Below are positions 46,501 through 58,500 of a stretch of 64,000 nucleotides of DNA, one piece after another (position 1 is the first letter of the stretch; every line of letters begins with the position of its first letter). The notes beneath the pieces were generated by a model. The model searched no databases. It was not told where the DNA came from and saw nothing but the letters and a program-made list of their open reading frames with translations. The position numbers and the translations under genes were made by a program. Source of the stretch: Saccharina japonica (Eukaryota > Sar > Phaeophyceae > Laminariales > Laminariaceae); the NCBI GenBank assembly GCA_008828725.1, contig MEHQ01000282.1:176713-240712 (forward strand), given 5' to 3'.

Positions 46501-49500
46501 GGTTGCGGTGAGCTGTACCCAGAACAAGCAATGGATATAGGTTACAACTGGTGTTAATGAAGTCCTTGATATTCTCTGGGTTTGTCCCCAGTTGAACGGG
46601 TTGTAGTCTCAACTGCAAATCACGGGTGGTGCGATCAACTTCCACGGTCGTATCTTCGTTTTTGTGTGCCATACGGCACTGGTTGGCCGGTATACCGCTA
46701 TGAACTTGGACCAAAGGAAATATAGAGGTGAATACTTCGTTCGGGGTGATCTGGGTAGGTGCAGCATAACGAGACGTGACCGTCGGTCGACGGTTTGAGT
46801 GAGCGTAGCTTGCACGGGGCGCTGTGCATATGCTCTCCGCCGCATATATTTTCTCCTACTCAACAACAATCACAGCACTACTGTAGATCACGCCGATTTG
46901 CATCTTGACAAAGGTTTCAAAGAAGTTCCGCTGTACGCGGGCCCCAATACAGATGCGCCAGAAAAGGCTAAGACCTCGCAGCAGGAGCTAGTAGCAACGC
47001 CGTAGGCCCAGAGCGAGTGATACATGCCCCACGCTGTCATGCGGCAGCACGTTTTCCGTGCTCGTTTACTGTGCTGTAAGTCGGCATCTATCGTTTCGCA
47101 CTGTTGAAACAGGTCGCTTTTCGACAACATCATCGGGACCGTCGAGGCTGACGCTTTCGCGGGGTTGGACACTCTCGGGCACCTGTGAGTGAGCTATTGA
47201 TGTCAACGGAACTTCCATGGCAATATGTTAGCACTGGATTGCAGGGGGACTTGCTGTGCACGTTTCGAATGGTTTGCGGGCTTAGAAGCATTTCCGGATG
47301 GAAGAACCCTATACCACACCTAATACTGGAGGTAGCTACATAGCAAGGTACGAGCCTAAACCCAACTGCTAGTAGTGTACTCCTACGTTCAGTATTTGAA
47401 CAACGATTGCTTTCGTCGGCTTGAAAATATCTGTTCGCGAGCCAATACTATGACCATCGCCAACATGCAACGCATAAATGATAAATCATATCTCGACGTG
47501 TTGCGAAATATGTTAATAGCCGCATCGACTTGGCGAATGTCAAAACTGCCATCGTTTGATGCTAGTCTCCATATGGGCTTCTGGCCTTCCGGCAATAGCG
47601 TATTCCACGAGCTTTGTCTATAGTTCACTCTGTATATGAATGTTTGCTCTCCAATAACGTGGTATATAGTTCATGCTCGTTCGTTTGAGCGATACAGGGG
47701 AGAATGCTGCTGCTACCAACCATAACTTGTATTGATCTGCTGTACCTGCGTACCCCCATTCCACTGGCCTCCATCCGTCGTACGTTCTCCAAGGCCGTGT
47801 ACCTTAGTATGCCTTTAAGGTTGTGTACCTTACTCCAGGGCGGGCCCGACCTGATCACGTCTGCCCGTTGTGGGCCAGCTGTACGAACGACCACACGTAT
47901 GAAGCTCCCTCCGGCTACCATATTCCTCGAAGGACGCACATAAGGAGAACTCTACCTCTCCCACGTTGGAAAATAGGAGCATACTCTGAACATGACCCTG
48001 CCCCTGTGCACATTCTCCTCCGTTAAAGACGCAACGGTTCTTGCTTGCACCACGACCGGTATGGCTTTGTTGGCCCTAAACCGCAGTATACACGGTGAAA
48101 AGAAGCATGCATGTACAACACGCAGACCGTCGCAAGGGTAGCGCGATATACAGCATACACACGTCGCCGACGTTTGACGCACTTAAACCTTGGGTCGCAG
48201 TTGCATTCGAAAGAGGCCTGACGTCAGGGATTGTGGCAGTCCTAAACGCAACATCGATCGTGCGTTGACGATAGATATTTGAAACAATATCCTCCGTCGC
48301 TGCTACATAGGTCCACTACACACCCCCTATCAGTCAACTGCTAACTCACGACTAAATACTGCAATAACCACACACAAAAAATCACTGTATATATTATCGG
48401 TGGAAACATTGGAGCCCTCGGCATTTTACCAACGCTGCCCGCATCCTATTCAACGACGAAGAGTTTTTTTCCATTTCCTCCAGCGTCCGTTTGGGGGAAT
48501 ATTGTTGTTGGCGGTATACCGACTGTTTATGCACATCAGCGGGATTACATCATAGGTTGCGGTGGGAACCAAAGCAGTGAAGCGTGTCGCACAATCCCTG
48601 AAGCATTGCTTTTAATCGGGCTGGGCTAAAATGGAAGGCGAGATATGCTGCAAAAAGGAAGATTGCCCCTGCTTCAACCCACGCGTACACATGCACGCTG
48701 CCCTCGTGTTTAGGCGGTAGTCCCCATTATGACCACAACGCGAAATATGGAAACACGTGTTGGACTGAGCACGCCAGTCACACCAGCGTGCTGCAGACAA
48801 ACTTGCTTTAACCACAGCCTAGGGCACCCAGGGAAATTTAAACGACGTCTCCTTGTTACACTGTTTGTCGTCTCGCCATCACGTCTATCGTCGTACTTGT
48901 TCAGGTTTCTCGGCCAGAACATGCTAGAGACCATTCTAGGAAACCTATTCGCTGAGATGGAGGTTCTGAACGAACTGTGAGTATCTCCATATACAAAGTA
49001 TACATGATACTAAGGGGGTACCATTGCGCCTTTGGTAGTAATTTTGCTGTGCCCAGAGCAAGAAGTTCATGAAGCTTACGCCCGGCGCTCGTGGGTGTTC
49101 CCGCCCCCTCTTGGGTCTCTCCGGCTGAACAGCCGTTGGTTCCGTTTCAAACTTTACTGCGGGTGGTCATCTTCCGTCGTACTCACACCCTGTCTTGCGA
49201 ACACCTTGCATGATCGTATACCAGCCTTTGTGTACCGTCGTTGCGCTAATCGCTTGAAACTCACTGAAACTACAGTTATAACTTTAGTCTAAAGCACTTC
49301 GGGAGTTTGGCTTGCTGCATCGATGGTAGTGCCCGTGGCCTCGACGCAAGGCTTCGCATGCGGTTTGCACTGTTCCCACTGGATTCATGATGCAAATCGA
49401 AACAAAACACTGGATGTAGCGTACAAACGAGGCTTGGTGTACGTCCTCGAACGCTCAGATGAAGATATCGCCGAGCAGGTCAACACCTATCACGTACCTG

Positions 49501-52500
49501 AGTAGTTGCCCGCATTAGGGTGTTATGCCCCACTAAACCCTGCTGATGTGCAGCATATACCATTGTTCACTCTTCCGAGAGATAACCTAGGTTGAAGGAA
49601 CCGTTTGCGGAGTCGACGTTCATGCCTAACTAGTACAACCAGTGGACGAAAGCCTGTTCGTACATTTGGTAGGCTTCCTTAGTAAAAACGTTGTTTTTTC
49701 TCACCGCCTCAAATACCGTGCAGGTCACACTTACCCAGCAAATTCTGAAGTACCGTCACCGAGCAACAATTGCACAAATCATTGCACATTGTTTCCGTTA
49801 CCGACGGGCGTGGTTCATCGTGGTCATCATGTCGACTTTTTTTAATGATTTATTGTTTTCGAACAATCACTCACAGATAAACTGTTGCTTTGCCGCTTCC
49901 AAGCAAAGCAAGTGTTTGCCCGGAAGCAAGGTTTGGCACCATGTATGTACAATTCGCAGACATCGGTAACGCACCCTTTCTTCAACCTGCCCCTCAATGT
50001 CCCCCACTGCCTGGGAAACACGTCAGGGATTTGGAGTTTAATGTGCTGGACAGGTTACCCGTGGATGCCTTCACCGGTTTATCGGATTTGGAGAAGCTGT
50101 GAGTACCTTGTGCGTAGTGCGTGAACAGAGAAAAGGGAGGTCCTCAACGCACGTGACGCTGACTGTGTTGGCTGCACACCGTCCTGCCAAAATATTTATG
50201 ATGTCTGGCTTGTACTGCACAAGGACACATCCTATGGCATCAGATGAGGATAGTATGAACCCTGCGCATGCCGCGTAGACGCGTAGATCTAGCGAGCATG
50301 TCCAGTCGCACTGCCCTGTAGGATATCCCTGCAGTGGAGGACAGCCATTCGCTGTGAGCACATGATACGAGTGTCAACAACCGAACTTGTTAAGGTTTGT
50401 CCTCTACCACCCAACCGTGGTGTGAGTGGGGGGTCGTAGGTGGTACACGCATCAAGGGAAATGTTTTATGTTCCCATATATCGTTTAGTAGAGGAAAGGC
50501 TTCCGCGTATGAGACATGCGCACAGAAAGGCACACATGCAAGTATGATGATAATTTGACAAGGAGGTTGGGCTTGAGCCTGTTGTTCAGGTGCCGCCTGC
50601 AGTGTCGTATACACCTTTGACCCCGAACAGTGCTTGTCTATCTCGTTCCCCTGGAACCCCCTCTTGGATAGGGTGTGTTTCACATAGCTGAGTGGTGTGT
50701 CATCCAAACCAAACTTACATGCATAACGGCGGGGAAGATGGCGAGTGCAAACACCGTTTCCAGTGGTGCCGACATACCGTCAGGCCTCGCATTTGACGAA
50801 TGCTTCTCACGGTGTGGGATCGAGGATATAATTTCACGAATTAATATATCTGTACAATGTATCGGTTTTAAGAACACCAAACTGGCCAACACGTTTAGAA
50901 GTAGGAATAACCAACAAAAGGCGATCGACATCGACACGCCGCAATAAATCGAAGCGCAGCACGGATGATAAAAGGTAAGGCAACTGTGACTTGACAGCCC
51001 ACATAGGTACGAACCCGGTCTGTGAAAATGAGTGGGCTGGCAAGAGCCAATACATTTCGAAGTGTCTTACCAAAATGTGGATTGGATGCACTAACACTAT
51101 CACATTTATCATTGACCACAGATTTCCGTTTCACTGTACCCGCCCGCTAACTGTGTGATACCCGTTTCCCGCTTCTTCCCTCCAGTAACCTTGGCTCCAA
51201 CGCTCTGACCACGCTTCCCGCTGGCATTTTCGACGGCGTGGGGTCGGGCACATCGTTGAAGACAGTGTGAGTACGCCTGGTCCTTCTTCCAGACACACGT
51301 TTCCAAACTCTTAATTTTCAGTGGGAGGTTTATTCGGACCATTGTACCGTTCCCATGAGTGAGAACGCCTGTCGACCTGCCATAACGTAGAGAGCCCCGT
51401 CACGCGCAGTCCAAAGGAACACTTGTACAGCTACGATGGGCGGCTGGTAGGGGTGAATAATATGATGTCGAGGCTCAGTAAATTATGGTGTGTGTTTTGA
51501 TCGTTGTTCCTCGACGACCGATGGAACAACGGGACGGGGGCGTACGTCGAAAGCTCGCAAAGGCCCTTCCTTCCGCTAATTCGATCACAGCCCGCAATAC
51601 CCATATATATTTTCATATTTTACAAACCTCGATTTCGCTGAAACAGCAAGTACAACGCGCGGTCTGGAACGCTCCGTTAATCTGTTACAGTGTTTGCGCA
51701 CCGTTGCTGTAAATTACGTGAGTTGCAGTACACCCGGCTTGGCTTTGATAAATCGTTCCACCCCTCTTCAGAGGGAGAGCTGCAACACACAAACGTATTA
51801 ACGAAGGAAACTTACTGGGGGTCCACCACATAAAGCAAACAGGGGGGTGGCCGGCGTGGTTCGAGGGAACCATTGGCACTGAACGGAAAATAATCGGAAA
51901 TCAACAGTCAGGAACACCTGCGCTTTGTCGGGTATATTGGTAGTCCATGCTCGAAATGTGTTCAGTGTGTGTCTGCCTCGACCTCTTCGACTGCCCTTTG
52001 TGGACGAGGTCTTGTTGTTCCCTATTGGGTACTTTACATCCCGTCGCCGAGTCATATTTCTTGCACCAGTAGGTTTGTTTCGCAAAATTAGCCGAGGCCC
52101 AACTCTGCTAGAAATGTATGTATGGTTCTTCCATATTATCCCGTAGTGCAATGATATACGGATGGTTCGTTGCCGAACCTTGCAGGCCGTTTTGTCTGTG
52201 CGTGTGTCCATCACGGCATCATGTCGGCGGTCGGCTCGTCTGCCACACCTGTCAGTTTATCATCCCTTTCTGCGCTGTGTTACGAACTGTATTTTGCTTT
52301 TTTAGGGTGCTGGATAACTCGGAGCTGCAATGCATTCCCACCATGTAAGTTGTACGGTCGGGAGAGGCCCCTGTGTTACGTCTGGTCCGGGAGTAACCTC
52401 CCTGCGACGTACAGTATGACCGCGATTAATAATACTCATACACACCAGCTTACCTCGAATTGATTTTCGGCGGACAGAGACGTTTCGCTCGCGCTACGTA

Positions 52501-55500
52501 TCCCCTATCATCGTTTGCTTGATGCCGTGAATATTGGTCAAGCATCACACGAGTTTAACCCATTTTGGACTGCTTTCCAGATGTGTGGACGAAACACTTG
52601 GAATTAAAGTGAAGTATTAAGTTCTAGACAGTGCCGTTCTAAAAGGGTTTAGCGGCTTGAGCCGTGTATCCGACTCCGCTGATGTCAGAGTTTGGGCGCG
52701 GGTGAGACGAGCGCCAGAGTTCGAGTCGTTACCCACTGTGCGGCGAGGGCAACCCACTGAGCGCCTTTCGTTTACGTGGCTGAGCGACACTCATACGACT
52801 GGCTACAGTGTTTTATCTCGTAACGTGTGTCGTCGTTGAATTGCTTGTGACTCTGCACAAACATCTTTAGTGAACGTTCGCTTTGTTTAAGGCGATACCC
52901 TTGCCTCGATAGTGGAAGTTAGCCTCGCCGATCCATCGGGTATCTGTTCCAAACTGTCGTGTATACCGTATTGCGCGCGGAAGGGCGGTTAACACCAGAC
53001 CCCCTGTGTAGAGGGTTATCGACCGCCGTGTGCATAAAGGTCCGGCCGTGGGTCGGACATTAAATTGGATTAAGACAATCCGTTGTGTACCCAAAACCCG
53101 CCGCCCATGCATATATTTACGTGAAACAGCACTGACGACAGCGACCTGGATCTGCCTACTACGGATGGCTTGTGTGGTGAGTACCTAAATGGGTCAGAGC
53201 AATGCTTGTCGATCGACTGTGAACGTTTGAGTCAACGAGTCAATTCAACGGAAGGTGGATGACATCTGCGCTTGAAAGTAGGAATGCCGAAGACTGGTGG
53301 CGGTGTAAAGTGTAGACAACGTTGCAAAATTTAGTCGAGAACGACCAGATGTGTATCTGCACTCAACGAGCCTGAGAGGTAGCCGATAACGTGACGTCGC
53401 ACGACTGTATCTGTTTCTCGCACGGTGTACTGGTGTGCAATGTCCCCTAATGTAATTTGACTATTTAGAGTACCCACAATCAGCCTTGGCGAAACGTATG
53501 CGTGTTTACCCAAGGTTAACTCCAGGTGTCTTCTCGTTCTTGCCTGACGCGCGCGTACCACCTAAACAGAATGCACTCCAGTCGAAGCCGTATTATGCGA
53601 AGTGGACGAAACTTGTGCTTCCGGGGCCGTGGGCTACACCTGCGTTGTTGCTGACGGTAAGAGTTATTTCGCCGGACAAACAATAGACTACCATGCTACT
53701 ACCAACCGACGCGCAACATATGGCACACCGCAGCGCGAGCTCTGTACACCATAGCCGCGTGTGCTCCGACGGTTCAAATCAGCTGGTAGGCCCGTTTGTA
53801 ATGCAGGTTTCCACGTACGGTACGCCGCCAAACTTAAACGTTGTGCAGCAAAGAAGGGCATCGTACCTCTGAAGAACGTCCAAGACGTCCGGTAGAGTGC
53901 GAATATGCAGATGATGTCCCATGATGGGGTATTGAGGTACTTCACGTATGTGTTGAGATTGCTCTGACCACGGTTTCAAGGGTTTAGGGGTACGCGATCT
54001 CTCCACCCGTTTCTTCCACTCGTCCTTCAGGCTCATGTAATGTATGACCCACACGACTTATAGGTTGCACATATTTGAGGTTAAGTACGGTAGGTAATGT
54101 AGTCATCATGTGCATGTTTCCTTGGCACTCGTGGACTACCTTCGGTTTGCTTGCCAGGTTAGCGCGTACGCCCCGGTCACTTCCTAATCGATGTGTCGAT
54201 CCAGTCTCTGATGGTACTAGTATTCGCTACGGCAGTGGACACGTATACAACGGTGGATCCGTGCGAGGCCAATCGTCGGTTGTTGGTGTAGAAGGGGAAA
54301 TATACTTGTGCCACTATTGTACGTCATTCATAACACGAGATCTCCGACATAAGATATGTATTCACTGCCAAAACTACCTACAACCGTCGGACCTACCTTG
54401 CGTAGTTTAACTGGTGTGACGGAACGAGAGCGAGACGGGACTAGGGGGTAGGTGATTACGGTGGATATAAATATAATATATATATATATGTATATATATC
54501 GCATAGGCATCGAGTGCACGCGGGACACTGGAGTCAATAAGAGGCACGTTCCAGACGCATATAGAGTTTCCCTGGGATGAGAATGCCTGGTGTGTTCCTG
54601 TATCCTCGGACCTCTACGAAAACGCGTCGTACGCCGAGCACATTAAAAACAAAATCCCAAGTGCGCCAGGTCTTGTCCCCCGTGTCTCCTGCACCGCTGT
54701 TTCTTCCGATCATGATTTTCTCGTCAGAACAGCGTCGTTAGCGTTGCCACCTAATCCAGCACCTGCTGCAGCAGGGCAGACAGCTGTGTGGTCTGGCACA
54801 ACACACAGGCACCCTAGACCATAGTGTTTTGCAGGTATTTATTGACAGGTATCGGGTTACCGGAGGCCGCGAGAGAGCGATGTATGGGTTATATCGCACG
54901 CCCGTGTCCGTTTCGTATGACGGGCGCGTCGTGCGCTCGTTCGGCTGACGTCCGCAACACGTGTCGCTCCTGTATGATGCGCTGTTGGAATGTTCGACGC
55001 GCTGCTAGTTTTGTTGCCGTTTCAGCGAGTGCTTTCACATATTGAAGTGGTTGTGCAGGGGTCGGGAACCATATAGTGGTACAGAGATAAATGAGGCGAG
55101 GATTCTTCCTGATATGGTGTCTTTCGAAGGTGAACACTGATTAATGACTTGAATTAGTATTAATTAATGAAAAAAATGGAGTTGTATCGTAGGCTATAGA
55201 GAATGTACGAAACGGGGGCCGGGTGTTGCCCGTGTGCGTTCGAATTACTGCTTCAGTATCTGGCGTATAACTGGTGTCTACGGCGTAGTCTACACACCAT
55301 AACCCCCACCAGAACTGACGTACAAGCTTTTTCCTGAGAGCTTTGAGTCATAACTTATCCCAGGGCATGATGCTCAAGTGCGGCCGCAGACACTGGCATA
55401 CAATCGTCTGCACCCTTGAGTGTGACTCCTCGGCCGGTGGTGTAGGTGACCGCTAGTAGGGTAGTCTGTCGCTGGTTTTTATATCTCTGTTTGGTGTGCG

Positions 55501-58500
55501 CATCGTCAAATAGGAAGAGCAGTAGTACAGCAAATGTATGCTAGACCAATACGTCAACGCAACGGCAAAGAAGAAACAGAAGACACCTTTCGACGTCGCA
55601 GCCTCGAAGCAGCCCCCCATGTTGAGACGGCTTGCTGTGGGTTCGACTCCTAGGCTGTTGGTCTGGCCGGCTGGAGTAGTTCCGTCGCCGGAATCGTGGT
55701 CACTGCTCTGGGTCGCTCGTGTGGCACGCGTTCGTGAATATATTATGTAATTTAGTGTTGAAAACACAACCAAAATGCCGCGGGATCGACATACCCAGGA
55801 ACAAGCTGCAACTTAAACCGAAGGAGCGCGCGACCTGGACCGACACGCGCCAGCGCGTTACGAAACACGCCTCTCCACGTTACCCCATGCTTACTCGCTT
55901 CCATGTATCCCGGTTGAGGAGAGATCAGCATCGTCCATATCTGGCAATCAGTGAAACTGCCATAACGCATCGGGCGGACGGATTACCTAAAAGATAGTAT
56001 AGCTGTCGCTAGGAACTCGCGCAGCAGGATACTACTGTAGTAGCTGTCGTCAACTTGTGTGCGTTGGTGGGAAGCAAACACAGGAAACAACGTCGACTAC
56101 GTGCCCCGAGAACCCCCTCTGCCCTCTCTTCAGGCGGTACACATGCATGATGGCGATTTGTTTGGTCTGAAATGACTTGGAATTGTATGGGGGGTCTGTA
56201 TTGACTTTTTTTTTGTATGGTGGGTCTGAAAGTATTTGAATACGTCGACTATAGAAATAACAAAATTGCACTCGTTAACAAATAAGACGATTCGAGTAAC
56301 GGATGGGATTGCCACGTGTTAGCACAATAATAGTCACGGGTTCGAGACCGTGCGTCACTACTGCATCTTTGTTGTATATATCTTTCGAATTGCGTTGTGT
56401 GTTATAATTTTATGTGGCTTCTTGAGGTTTTCTCACAAGCAACATAATTCGCTCGAACCGTTTTCAAACGCACACACTATATGCCCACCAATGTCGGAAA
56501 TTGAGGAGACAAATGACAACCCTTTTGTGCATGTAGCACTATCCCGGTCAATGCGATGCCCGGTGTCGACGCTTCCGTGCTCACTGCCTGTGGCTCGTAT
56601 AAAGCGCTTCGCCTCCGATGTGGCTGTTGTTTCACTCGCTAATTCCCCGATTCGAGGTCTAGCGATGAACTTGAGAAATAGGGTGTTTGCGAAGACCCGA
56701 TTATGGTTTCGTTTACATTCAAAAGTATTTTCCGATCATGACTTTGAAACTACTTGCTAAGACCCCAATCACGATTTTTGGTTTTGAAGTGGAAATATAA
56801 TTCTATGAAATTGAATTCGCGACAAATGACGAAATGAAAGTACGGAAAATGGAATACCAACGGCTTCGATGCGAGATCCTGCTGCTGCTGCGTGCCTCTG
56901 CGTGTTGCTGCTGCGTGAGTGTGCTGTGCGCTCTACCGCAGTTATGGGAAGGGTGTAAACCGACGCCACCGTAGCGCGCTGTGCAGTGTGTGCGTGGGGC
57001 GTGCTATGCGATGTGCGGTGTGCGTGTGGAGCGGTCACACGCCCCAGACCCTACGTAGAGTATTTTCGCTGACTGCTCTGCAGCCAAATTGAAAAGCAAA
57101 CAGCACACAGATCAGCCGCAGCAGCAGCAGCAGCGTCAGCAGCAGCAGTCGACAGGGCACACAGCATCGACGATGCAGCTATACCGTGCCAAGCTGCTAC
57201 CGCATTTGGACGCATGCCTTTGCTGGCCTTCGCGGCGCCGCTTCGCGTTGACATGGGCGTTGTTGGGATAGGTTGTGTGACGCAAACCATCGCCCTTATT
57301 CTCGCTGCTGCTGTGCGCTGTGCGTACGTCCCGTAGCTTTTGCGGGTTTCTTGCTCGTACGAAGTGTTCATTCGCCCGGGGGCATCTCGGGTGCTCTTGG
57401 CAAACGATATTTTGTTCTTTTCGAAACTCGAAAGACCCCTACCCAATCCGAAACTAATCTGGTCTTGAGGGCGTTTTCCGACGTTTTTAGAGCGTTTGGG
57501 AACTTTGTTTTGGAAGTTGAACATTTTTTGGGACCGGGAGAATAGAAAATGACCAAACCAAACCATAATCTGATCTTCGCAAACACTATAATCACGAGTT
57601 ATCTGGTTCAACGAGCGACCGCTGTCCAGTTGTAAACAACAGCCGTGTCTGTTCGCGTGTTCTGCCAGTCTACCGGCACCGTTCCGTGCGGTATTCACTT
57701 GGTATTCCCACAAGTAAGTACGACCAACCAAACAACTCCAGCTGCTGCTGTGGAGTGAGCTACGTACTTCGTACTCGGACAAATAATATGAACCATAACG
57801 CCGAATTATCTCTACAACAACAAACTACAGTTTCCTTTGATGTCGGTTCCCGATTCCTACTTATAAACTTTCTTGTTTTTCTATTTATGCGAATTCAAGT
57901 TTCTAATTTTGGTACGTCGACTTTAAAAATAGAAACACTGCACACGAGTATATATGCGGCGAGTAGAGTAACGGGTAGGAGTGCCGTCAGGTAACACACG
58001 AGTCCCGGGTTCGATTCCGTGAATGAAACCATATTCTGTTTTTAGAAACTAAATTCCGAGTAGAACGTAGTGGACAGATAATCACGATTTTGAGTATCTG
58101 AGTATAACGTAGTAGGCAGATGAAATTCTGAGAATTTGACGAAAAGTGATGAACAAAAAACAAATTGAATCAAGTATGAAAGCGGCCAAGGCCATCTTGC
58201 GAGGGATCTCTATCACGAGAGACTTGATCACAATTAGACACTCGCATTCGCTTGTAACCATAGAAGCCTGTACTCTCACACCTGTAATACTAAAATATTG
58301 GTAAGTGAGCAAGGCGGGCTTAGACGTGCCGCTGGCCGTGTGGGTTCGAACATAATACACAAGACCTTGACAATTCAAATCCTGCGGCACACAAACCACA
58401 CCACCAAATCAACAGCAGCATTACGACCGCGACCACCTCGAGACGGGAGTGAGACGAAACGCGCCCCGCGCGTGACGCCATGTTTACCCGCTTGCATAGA

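Noticed and set aside
54824..55045. Cys-rich plus-strand frame in the last large intron as an extra exon
   Set aside because: No phase-1 splice pair fits and the residues do not resemble the Cys-rich module at 59986.
57051..57782. Minus-strand frame of 243 codons
   Set aside because: Alanine runs come from a CAG microsatellite, it crosses a transposon end, and no domain is recognisable.
57960..58030. Candidate tRNA gene with GGGTTCGATTCC
   Set aside because: A B-box word is present but I could not pair an acceptor stem or anticodon arm; more likely a SINE head relic.
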